Source: an uncultured Bacilli bacterium
Lineage (GTDB): Bacteria; Bacillota_I; Bacilli_A; RF39; UBA660
DNA: 10,546 nucleotides
Direction: 5' to 3'
Assembly (NCBI GenBank): GCA_944350405.1
Contig: CALVPC010000032.1
Location: forward strand, 1 to 10,546
Numbering within the stretch: the first letter of the stretch is position 1; each line of letters opens with the position of its first letter. Both the position numbers and the translations under genes were made by a program. This document shows positions 1-5,848 of the stretch, one piece after another. The notes under the pieces were generated by a model that worked only from the letters and a program-made list of their open reading frames with translations, was not told where the DNA came from and did not search any database.

Positions 1-36
1 TAGGAATTATGGTTATATAAAATAAGGAGACTGATA

Positions 37-567
37 ATGCAAAAGGCTAGAAAAAAAGTAGAAAAAAGTAATTCTAGTGTTAGTGAATATACTATAAATC
101 CTATAAAAACTCAAGATGAAGAAGGAAATGATAAATATATTATTGGGGTTGTTCTTCAAGCGGAAGTTACTAAAGGATTTATTCCTTCGATAAGTTATGC
201 TTTTAATGAAGGATGTGCTATATTAAAACAAATGGGGGTAGTACTTGCTAATTTATTTACTGGAGGCGTTGAACTTAATCAACTTAGTGGTCCAGTTGGA
301 ATATATTCGATAGTAGATCAAATGAGTAGTGAGGGAATTGCAGCACTTTTATATTTAACTGCTTTATTAAGTATTAACGTTGGAGTAATTAACTTGCTTC
401 CTTTACCTGCTTTTGATGGTGGTAGAATTTTATTCCTTATTATTGAGAAGATAAAAGGTTCTCCAGTTGATCCAAAGGTAGAAAATACTATTCATGGAAT
501 AGGATTTATATTACTTATATTGTTGATGCTTTATGTCACGTTTAATGATATATTAAGATTATTTTAG
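37..567 (+). CDS. rseP: RseP/site-2 protease, C-terminal half only
   Basis: Intramembrane zinc metalloprotease of the RseP/RasP (S2P) family, which cleaves membrane-anchored anti-sigma factors and leftover signal peptides. Seen: the end of a PDZ-like segment (residues about 8-40), a hydrophobic stretch, then the second S2P motif NLLPLPAFDGG (residues 119-129; Asp127 is the expected zinc ligand), and a last membrane helix (about 155-167). The family is usually 350-420 residues; here there are 176, and the HExxH helix and most of the PDZ domain are absent. The ATG at 37 has a good site AAGGAG at 24-29. In the same frame a TAG stands at 1-3, and the other two frames also have stops at 18-20 and 23-25, so the ORF cannot run in from the left without a frameshift or a separate N-terminal gene. 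Family assignment is firm; completeness and activity are doubtful. Confidence 0.8.
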   Translation: MQKARKKVEKSNSSVSEYTINPIKTQDEEGNDKYIIGVVLQAEVTKGFIPSISYAFNEGCAILKQMGVVLANLFTGGVELNQLSGPVGIYSIVDQMSSEGIAALLYLTALLSINVGVINLLPLPAFDGGRILFLIIEKIKGSPVDPKVENTIHGIGFILLILLMLYVTFNDILRLF

Positions 568-590
568 AAAGACGTAAGTCTTTCTTTTTT
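566..590 (+). terminator. Intrinsic terminator after rseP
   Basis: An 8-bp perfect stem (566-573 with 578-585) closes a GTAA tetraloop and is followed by a run of T. The stem begins inside the rseP stop codon. It separates rseP from the bacteriocin locus. Confidence 0.85.
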
Positions 591-655
591 ATTTTCAAAA
601 AGAATTTAGGTGTTTTTATCTTCTTTGTCTTATTGTATAGTAGGAGGATAAAAAT

Positions 656-2704
656 ATGAATAAAAATTATGATTATGTTCTACAACAAAATTCATATGAC
701 TGTGGTATTGCTTCTTTAATTAGTATACTTATGTATTATGGCATTAGACCTTCTAGAGAAAAAATTATTGATTCTATTTCTAAAAAACATGGTGGTTATA
801 CTGCTTATGATTTGATAAAAATTGGAAATATGTATGGTTTAGAAGGTTATGGTCTTAAAACTAACATCAAAGAGTTAGAAAAATTACCTGTAATTGCCCA
901 CACTATAAAAGATAAGAATATGTTTCATTTTATAGTTATTTATGAAATACATAATGATTATATTAAAGTATTAGATCCTTCCGAAGGTATTAAAAATATG
1001 TCTTTTGAAGAATTTGAGGAGATTAGTACTAATATATTTTTAATATTTACTGGTTTAAAGAAGAAAAAACTATCTAATAAGCTATTTAGAAAAGAGCTTT
1101 TAAAAATAGTTAAAGCAAATAAATATATAATAACAACAACACTTTTTCTATCTTTTATTTTTATTTTACTATCTTTAGTGTTTAGTTATTATTTAAAGTT
1201 AGTATTAACATATAGTAATTCTATTACAATTATATACGTTATTTCAGTCATATTTTTATTTGTTAGTATATTTAAAACTTTGATTTATTATATAAAGAAT
1301 CAATTAATATTAAAACTTAGTTTAAAAATTAATGTAGAACTTACTAATCGTACAACTGATCATATTTTGAATCTTCCATATGAATACTTCACTAAAAAGA
1401 CTACTGGAGAATTAATTACTATACTGGAAGATGTAGAAAATTTTAAAGAAATTATAACTAAGATTTTTGTAATTTCTGCAAGTGATTTGTTTTTAATAAT
1501 TATAGTTATTATTTATACTTTAATACTTAATTTTTATATTGGTATTATGCTTATTGCTATAATGTTTATTTTATTTATAATAACTAGAAAATATCAATAT
1601 GTGTTTAATGATTCTTTTTTAAGATATCGAAATAGTAAAATAAACTATACATCAAAAATTATTAATTATATTACTTCCTTCGAAACTATAAAAAATTTAA
1701 ATGCTACTAAAAATATTTTACAAATTTTAGATAAAGATTATAAGAAATTAAATGATGAAAATAAGATGTATAGTAAAAAAATGTATCGATATAATTTTAT
1801 AACATCTAGTATAATAGATATATTTTATATAATAATAATCTTCTTTACTTCTTATATTTCAATTAAAGAATCAATTGATATTTTGGATATTGTATTATTT
1901 TCTTCTATTTTTTATATGATAATAGATTTTATTACTAATATAAATGAAAGTATTTCTTTGTATAAGGTTTATCAAACTTCTATAGATAGAGTTCTTGATT
2001 TGCTTGAGGTTAATACTGAAGAATTTAATGATACTAATTTTTCTTCTATAAATAAGATAACTATAAAAGATTTAAGTTATGTTAAAGATGATTGTATTAT
2101 TTTAGATAATATCAATTTGGAAATATTTAAAGGGGAGAAAGTATTTCTAACTGGTAAGTCTGGAATAGGTAAATCTACTTTAATGAGACTTATTTTAAGA
2201 TATTATAGTCCTTCTAGTGGAGATATTTTAATTGATGATATTAGTTTGTCTTACTTTGATCTTTCTTTTATTAGAAATAGAATAACTTATATTGGACAAA
2301 ATGAGCAATTATGGAATGGTACTATAAAGAGTAATTTAGAGATAGTATGTAATGATTGGTCTAAGATAGAAGAGGTATCTAGTATAACTTTACTTGATAA
2401 GCTTTTTGAAAAAAATAATATTGATTATAATTATATAATTGAGGAATCTGGATATAATCTTTCAGGTGGCGAAAGAAAGAAGCTTATTTTAGCTAGAGGT
2501 CTTTTAAAAGATAGTGATGTGTTTATTTTAGATGAAGTATTTAATGAAATTTCAGTTGATGAGGAACGTGAGATATTAAAAAATATATTTTCAAAATATA
2601 ATGATAAAATGATAATAGTAATTTCACATCGTAATAAAAATCAAGATTTGTTTAATAAAAAATATCAATTAAAAGGGGGAGGAGTTATAGATGAGATTAA
2701 ATGA
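656..2704 (+). CDS. C39 peptidase-containing ABC exporter (bacteriocin processing/export)
   Basis: Peptidase-containing ABC transporter (PCAT; LagD/ComA type) that cuts double-glycine leaders in the cytoplasm and exports the mature peptide. Seen, in order: C39 peptidase domain (about 1-130) with oxyanion Gln10, catalytic Cys16 in DCGIAS, His91 in HFIVIY and Asp107 in LDPSEG; membrane domain (about 155-430) with several long hydrophobic segments; nucleotide-binding domain (about 465-682) with Walker A GKSGIGKST (500-508), Q-loop Gln548, signature NLSGGE (601-606), Walker B VFILDE (Asp626, Glu627) and H-loop His658. All catalytic positions are present, so it should be active. At 682 residues it is close to the usual 690-730. 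The usual SALD D-loop reads FNEISVD here, which is degenerate. The start has AGGAGG at 642-647. Its last 14 bases overlap the first peptide gene, its likely substrate. I see no convincing promoter in 591-655 and no HlyD-type accessory gene nearby. Confidence 0.95.
   Translation: MNKNYDYVLQQNSYDCGIASLISILMYYGIRPSREKIIDSISKKHGGYTAYDLIKIGNMYGLEGYGLKTNIKELEKLPVIAHTIKDKNMFHFIVIYEIHNDYIKVLDPSEGIKNMSFEEFEEISTNIFLIFTGLKKKKLSNKLFRKELLKIVKANKYIITTTLFLSFIFILLSLVFSYYLKLVLTYSNSITIIYVISVIFLFVSIFKTLIYYIKNQLILKLSLKINVELTNRTTDHILNLPYEYFTKKTTGELITILEDVENFKEIITKIFVISASDLFLIIIVIIYTLILNFYIGIMLIAIMFILFIITRKYQYVFNDSFLRYRNSKINYTSKIINYITSFETIKNLNATKNILQILDKDYKKLNDENKMYSKKMYRYNFITSSIIDIFYIIIIFFTSYISIKESIDILDIVLFSSIFYMIIDFITNINESISLYKVYQTSIDRVLDLLEVNTEEFNDTNFSSINKITIKDLSYVKDDCIILDNINLEIFKGEKVFLTGKSGIGKSTLMRLILRYYSPSSGDILIDDISLSYFDLSFIRNRITYIGQNEQLWNGTIKSNLEIVCNDWSKIEEVSSITLLDKLFEKNNIDYNYIIEESGYNLSGGERKKLILARGLLKDSDVFILDEVFNEISVDEEREILKNIFSKYNDKMIIVISHRNKNQDLFNKKYQLKGGGVIDEIK
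2675..2684 (+). promoter_or_regulatory. Strong RBS for the first bacteriocin gene
   Basis: GGGGGAGGAG lies inside the 3' end of the exporter gene, six bases before the ATG at 2691. It supports translation of a short gene that overlaps the exporter. Confidence 0.75.
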
Positions 2705-2825
2705 TAGTGAACTTAAAAGTGTAGCTGGAGGTATTTCAATTTGGGCTGTACTTGGAACAATAGCAGGACTTATTTTTGGATTGGGAGCAATAGATGGTTA
2801 TACAAGACCAGTTAAGTGTAGATAA
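2691..2825 (+). CDS. Double-glycine-leader bacteriocin precursor 1
   Basis: A 44-residue precursor read directly from the sequence. The leader MRLNDSELKSVAGG (14 residues) has the standard positions: Leu -12, Glu -8, Leu -7, Val -4, Gly -2, Gly -1. The predicted mature peptide (residues 15-44, 30 aa) starts ISIWAVLGTIAG and ends GAIDGYTRPVKCR. It contains GxxxG at mature positions 8-12, 12-16 and 18-22, which is typical of helix-helix contact in two-peptide (class IIb) bacteriocins. It has one Cys, next to last, and net charge about +2. It overlaps the exporter by 14 bases and the second peptide gene by 32. The leader, the adjacent C39 exporter and the strong RBS make the class assignment solid. 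The target and any named family are unknown. Confidence 0.88.
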   Translation: MRLNDSELKSVAGGISIWAVLGTIAGLIFGLGAIDGYTRPVKCR

Positions 2826-2988
2826 AAGATTATCTGATAAGGAACTTCTTTGCGTAGTCGGAGGAGCTTCAATATCAGGCACTTTGGTTAATGCATTTGT
2901 TTCAGTATATAAGACTTTGTATACTTTTGGGCAAAACTTTGGTAGTTCTATAAGAAGACTAGTTAAGAGAAAACTATGCAGTTTTTAA
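2794..2988 (+). CDS. Double-glycine-leader bacteriocin precursor 2 (cationic)
   Basis: A 64-residue precursor with a 24-residue leader ending LSDKELLCVVGG, which has Leu -12, Glu -8, Leu -7, Val -4, Gly -2 and Gly -1. The mature part (residues 25-64, 40 aa) begins ASISGTLVNAF and ends FGSSIRRLVKRKLCSF. The first half is amphipathic or hydrophobic, there is a GxxxG at mature 22-26 (GQNFG), and the tail is strongly basic (net about +6) with one Cys at position 38. Its start lies inside precursor 1 in another frame, with GGGAG at 2783-2787 six bases upstream. It overlaps the following small gene by 13 bases. Together with precursor 1 it looks like a two-peptide bacteriocin; pairing is inferred from adjacency and GxxxG motifs. 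An inducing pheromone is possible but less likely, because no two-component system is visible. Confidence 0.87.
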   Translation: MVIQDQLSVDKRLSDKELLCVVGGASISGTLVNAFVSVYKTLYTFGQNFGSSIRRLVKRKLCSF

Positions 2989-3134
2989 AAGCATTAGATA
3001 AACATAGAATAGTTAAAGTTGCAATAATATTATTATCAATACCACTTATAGTGAAAGTACTTTATTATATTAATATTGTTGGAGTATATTTTGGAAGTTT
3101 TTTAAGACGATTTGTTTCTTTCTTCTGGTGTTAA
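2976..3134 (+). CDS. Small membrane peptide with bacteriocin-like C-terminus (candidate immunity protein or third component)
   Basis: A 52-residue protein. Its ATG is the only start after the in-frame stop at 2964-2966. It overlaps precursor 2 by 13 bases, so translation may be coupled; its own RBS is weak (AAGAGA at 2965-2970). Seen: a charged N-terminus (MQFLKALDKHR), one long hydrophobic segment (about 13-40), and a C-terminal tail FGSFLRRFVSFFWC. It lacks a GG leader. The tail matches precursor 2 in G-x2-FGS-x2-RR-x-V-x4-C, with 16 residues from first Gly to Cys in both. Class IIb immunity proteins are often small membrane proteins encoded after the peptides, so an immunity role is the simplest inference; a leaderless third peptide is the alternative. 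It is the last gene before the terminator. Confidence 0.72.
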   Translation: MQFLKALDKHRIVKVAIILLSIPLIVKVLYYINIVGVYFGSFLRRFVSFFWC

Positions 3135-3157
3135 AGATTAGGTTTTCTAATCTTTTT
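3133..3157 (+). terminator. Intrinsic terminator of the bacteriocin locus
   Basis: A perfect 9-bp stem AAAGATTAG/CTAATCTTT (3133-3141 with 3147-3155) has a 5-base loop and is followed by T and a T-rich stretch. The stem begins within the stop codon of the small membrane peptide gene. It is almost the same sequence as the terminator after thyA. Confidence 0.8.
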
Positions 3158-3171
3158 CATTTTATGAAAAT

Positions 3172-3196
3172 TATTATTGAAATAGATTCAATAATA
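3172..3196. repeat. Perfect 10-bp inverted repeat over the thyA -35 region
   Basis: TATTATTGAA (3172-3181) and TTCAATAATA (3187-3196) are exact inverted repeats around a 5-base centre. The left arm contains most of the -35 box of the predicted thyA promoter. It could be an operator. It lacks a T-run, so it is a poor terminator. Confidence 0.6.
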
Positions 3197-3205
3197 GGCT
3201 ATTAT
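3177..3205 (+). promoter_or_regulatory. Predicted sigma-A promoter of thyA
   Basis: TTGAAA (3177-3182) and TATTAT (3200-3205) are separated by exactly 17 bases. Transcription would start near 3212, just before the AGGAGG at 3215-3220. AT-rich DNA gives chance matches, but both boxes differ from consensus by only one base and the site follows a terminator. Confidence 0.55.
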
Positions 3206-3227
3206 TTATTTAATAGGAGGTTATAAT

Positions 3228-4382
3228 ATGACGAATTTTGATATTCAATATTTAAAACTACTTAGAAGAATTCTTAATGAAGGGGTTTTAGTAGAAAATA
3301 GAACTGGTGTTGATACTATTAAGATTCCAAGTTATAATTTTGAATTTGATTTATCCAAAGAATTTCCAATACTTATGTCAAAACAAACTTTCTATAAAAG
3401 CGCAATTATTGAAATGCTTTGGATATGGCAAATGGGTTCTAATAACGTTAAAGAGTTGCAGGAGCGAGGAGTACATATATGGGATGAGTGGATGGTTGAT
3501 GATGATGGAATATATAGAATATATGAGCCTAATACTACTTTATATGAGCCAGAAAAGACTGTTGAAGTGTTAGATCCACTTAGTGTTCCAGTTTATAATC
3601 CTGATGGGAAGATGAAAGTAAAATATGATGAAGATGGTAATATTATGAAGGCAAAAAGTTTAATAGATGGTAAAAATATTAAGATGGCAAAGTATTACGG
3701 GAAAGAATATGCTGGTACTATTGGAACAGCATATGGTTTTATTACTAATAGATATAAACATATTGATACTTTAATTGATACTTTAAAAAATAATCCTAAT
3801 GATAGAAGAATGGTAAAATCGCTTTGGCAAAATGAATTTTTAAGAACAGCAGTTCTTCCTTCTTGTGTTTGGTCTACTGAATGGGATGTTACTTCAGATA
3901 AATTAAATTTAATGGTTCATCAAAGAAGTTGTGATGTTCCTCTTGGGCTTCCTTTTAATGTTACCCAATATGCTACTTTGTTAAAAATGATTGCACAGGT
4001 TACAGATTTAGAACCTGGAAAAATATCATATTCTATAAAGGATGCACATGTATATGTTAATCAATTAAAAGGAGTAGAAGAACAACTTAGAAGAAGTGAT
4101 GCTTATGATAAATTACTTAATGAAAACTATGCAGATTTAATGATGCTTCGCGATAGGTTAGATAAAATATTATCACTTTTAAATAATGATTGTGAAGAAT
4201 ATAAAAAATTTGAGTCTGATAAGAAAATTATAGATATCATTCTAGATCCTTCAAGTCCTACTTTAGAACTTAATAAAGATATTAAAAACTTTTTTGAGTT
4301 TGATAATTCAAAGGATTTGAAAGATGTTAAGGTTAGAAATTATAAACATATGGGGAAAATATCTTTTCCAATTACTCAGTAA
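3228..4382 (+). CDS. thyA: Thymidylate synthase ThyA, enlarged by two insertions
   Basis: Makes dTMP from dUMP using methylene-tetrahydrofolate. Seen: RTG (Arg25), NDRRM (Arg193-194), catalytic Cys213 in LPSCVW, QRSCD (232-236), PFN with Asn244 (dUMP rather than dCMP), and DAHVY (272-276). It has 384 residues against about 264 in E. coli. One insertion lies between the DEW motif and GTIGTAYG (about residues 90-163), where Lactobacillus ThyA also has extra sequence; another lies near 290-340 and looks helical and charged. The usual PPCH reads PSCV. From memory, B. subtilis ThyA of the phage phi3T type has PCV at this place and a similar FNVxQY motif, so this is probably that subclass. The start has AGGAGG at 3215-3220. 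The gene stands alone between two terminators, with a predicted promoter. Confidence 0.95.
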   Translation: MTNFDIQYLKLLRRILNEGVLVENRTGVDTIKIPSYNFEFDLSKEFPILMSKQTFYKSAIIEMLWIWQMGSNNVKELQERGVHIWDEWMVDDDGIYRIYEPNTTLYEPEKTVEVLDPLSVPVYNPDGKMKVKYDEDGNIMKAKSLIDGKNIKMAKYYGKEYAGTIGTAYGFITNRYKHIDTLIDTLKNNPNDRRMVKSLWQNEFLRTAVLPSCVWSTEWDVTSDKLNLMVHQRSCDVPLGLPFNVTQYATLLKMIAQVTDLEPGKISYSIKDAHVYVNQLKGVEEQLRRSDAYDKLLNENYADLMMLRDRLDKILSLLNNDCEEYKKFESDKKIIDIILDPSSPTLELNKDIKNFFEFDNSKDLKDVKVRNYKHMGKISFPITQ

Positions 4383-4383
4383 T

Positions 4384-4408
4384 AAAGATTAGAATTTCTA
4401 ATCTTTTT
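4384..4408 (+). terminator. Intrinsic terminator after thyA
   Basis: A perfect 10-bp stem AAAGATTAGA/TCTAATCTTT (4384-4393 with 4397-4406) with a 3-base loop, followed by T-rich sequence. It shares the stem core and the downstream CTAATCTTTTTCATTTTA with the terminator at 3133. Confidence 0.8.
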
Positions 4409-4451
4409 CATTTTAATAAAAAAATCACATATCTTTTATAAAGGGGATTAT

Positions 4452-4685
4452 ATGTTTAGAGAACTTAAAAATATTATATATGATAAAACTTTTAAAGTAA
4501 TAATATTAAAAAATAAAGTTAATATAGTAAATTATACTGATATTTTGATATTTGAAGATGAAACTATTTTGGTTAAATCCTTAGATAATATCGTTAAAAT
4601 AAAGGGTAGTGATTTAGTTATAAATAGATTATATAATAAGGAATTATTAATTGAAGGTAAAATTAAGACTGTAGAATTTGGGTGA
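4452..4685 (+). CDS. yqfC: Sporulation protein YqfC (YabP/YqfC family)
   Basis: A small YabP/YqfC-family protein of 77 residues; the B. subtilis protein is about 93. In B. subtilis yqfC and yqfD are sigma-E-controlled sporulation genes, and YqfC is thought to work with the membrane protein YqfD. Seen: beta-rich hydrophobic stretches and the family-like ending NKELLIEGKIKTVEF, close to the ILLEGKI ending of YqfC. The N-terminus is shorter than usual. The start has AAGGGGAT at 4439-4446. The strongest support is position: it directly precedes and overlaps a YqfD homologue at the head of the ybeY-era-recO block. No convincing sigma-E or sigma-A promoter is visible in 4409-4451. Confidence 0.8.
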   Translation: MFRELKNIIYDKTFKVIILKNKVNIVNYTDILIFEDETILVKSLDNIVKIKGSDLVINRLYNKELLIEGKIKTVEFG

Positions 4686-4686
4686 T
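4681..4686 (+). promoter_or_regulatory. GGTGAT ribosome binding site deciding the yqfD start
   Basis: GGTGAT pairs with the ATCACC of the 16S rRNA 3' end. Counted from the last G, it leaves 7 bases before the TTG at 4690. The TTG at 4678 has no comparable site. The same GGTGAT type occurs before the genes at 8584 and 9798. Confidence 0.6.
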
Positions 4687-4689
4687 ATT

Positions 4690-5847
4690 TTGATAAACTT
4701 TTTTTGGATAGAGATAAAGGGGAAAAATTTAAAATATATTTTAAGTAAGATATTTAAATTAGATATAAATATTTTAAATATTAAGTACTACGATAATAGA
4801 GTTTTGCTTAAGGTTTCTTATGATGATTATAAAAAAATAAAGACTATTAAAACTACTTATGAGATAAATATTATTAAAACTAGTGGTAAGAAAAAATTTT
4901 ATGATGATTTTTTAAAATATAAGACTACTATAATATCTTTTATAATAAGTGTTTTTTTTGTGATTTTACTTAGTAATTTTGTTTTTTTTATCGATATTGA
5001 AACTAGTAATAATAATCTTAAAAATATAATAAGAAAAGAATTAAATTATAATGATATTACTTTATTTTCTATTAAAAAAAGTTATAGTAGTTTAAATAAT
5101 ATAAAAACAAATATTAGAAATAATCACAAAGATAATATTGAATGGATAGAAATAGAAAATGATGGAGTAGTAACTAAAGTAAGAGTTATTGAGAGAATAA
5201 AAAGAGACATTACTAGTGATAATGAGTATAAAGATATTGTTGCAGAAAAAGATGGGTTTATTAGAAAAATTTATTCTAATAAAGGACAGCTTTTAAAAAA
5301 TATTGATGATTACGTTAGAAAAGGTGAAGTTATAATAAGTGGTAATATTTTTAGAAATGATGAGGTTATAGATAAAGTACATGCTAGTGGTAAAGTTTAT
5401 GCAGAAGTGTGGTATGTAGTAAAAGTAAATGGTGATATAAAATATCAAACTTTAGAAGAGAATAAAGGATATTTTAAACTTACTTTAAAAATTAATAGTA
5501 AAGAGTTTGATATATTTAAAATTAGGAAAGATGTTGATTCTACTAAGATAAATAAACTTTTTAATAATAAATTTTTTTCTCTATACTTTGAAAATGAAAA
5601 AGTTTATAATAAAAAAGAAGCATCATATAGTGATAATGAATTAAAAAAAATATTAGAGGTAAAGGCTAAAAAAAGTATTTTAGATACTTTAGAGAAAGAT
5701 GAATATATTACTTATCAAAAAACTTTGAAAAAAACAAAAGAAAATGGTAAAATGTATATAGAGGTTTTCTTTAAAGTTTATGAAGATATAGCTAAAGAAG
5801 AAAATATAAAAGAAATTGAAGATAAAACTATAGAAAAAGAGGATTAA
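4690..5847 (+). CDS. yqfD: Sporulation membrane protein YqfD
   Basis: YqfD-family protein, linked to sporulation in Bacillus. Seen: a cytoplasmic N-terminal domain (about 1-88), one strong membrane helix (about 89-113, IISFIISVFFVILLSNFVFF), and a large extracytoplasmic domain with the family-typical piece VAEKDGFIRKI followed by GEVIISGNIF, then a charged C-terminal end. The length of 385 residues is near the B. subtilis length (about 398). Two TTG starts are possible: 4678, which overlaps yqfC more, and 4690, which has the better RBS and gives MINFFWIEIKG. I prefer 4690. The gene overlaps or abuts the yqfC stop, so the two are probably translated together. Membership is well supported by length, topology and neighbours; the exact function of the family is not known. 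Confidence 0.85.
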   Translation: MINFFWIEIKGKNLKYILSKIFKLDINILNIKYYDNRVLLKVSYDDYKKIKTIKTTYEINIIKTSGKKKFYDDFLKYKTTIISFIISVFFVILLSNFVFFIDIETSNNNLKNIIRKELNYNDITLFSIKKSYSSLNNIKTNIRNNHKDNIEWIEIENDGVVTKVRVIERIKRDITSDNEYKDIVAEKDGFIRKIYSNKGQLLKNIDDYVRKGEVIISGNIFRNDEVIDKVHASGKVYAEVWYVVKVNGDIKYQTLEENKGYFKLTLKINSKEFDIFKIRKDVDSTKINKLFNNKFFSLYFENEKVYNKKEASYSDNELKKILEVKAKKSILDTLEKDEYITYQKTLKKTKENGKMYIEVFFKVYEDIAKEENIKEIEDKTIEKED

Positions 5848-5848
5848 T

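Noticed and set aside
591..655. Promoter for the exporter (TATAGT at 636-641)
   Set aside because: No -35 at acceptable spacing, and the start point would fall on top of the RBS.
2691..2988. Competence or quorum-sensing pheromone interpretation of the GG-leader peptides
   Set aside because: No histidine kinase or response regulator in the window, and the mature parts are long, GxxxG-containing and membrane-active in character.
656..3134. Insertion sequence or prophage carrying the bacteriocin locus
   Set aside because: No transposase, integrase, terminal inverted repeats or tRNA is visible, and base composition matches the neighbours.
3307..3573. 88-codon ORF on the + strand inside thyA
   Set aside because: It lies wholly within thyA in another frame, has no RBS, and its composition is that of a shadow frame.
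4409..4451. Possible sigma-E promoter before yqfC (CATATCTT at 4428-4435)
   Set aside because: Only about five of eight -10 positions match and there is no clear -35 box; too weak to call in such AT-rich DNA.
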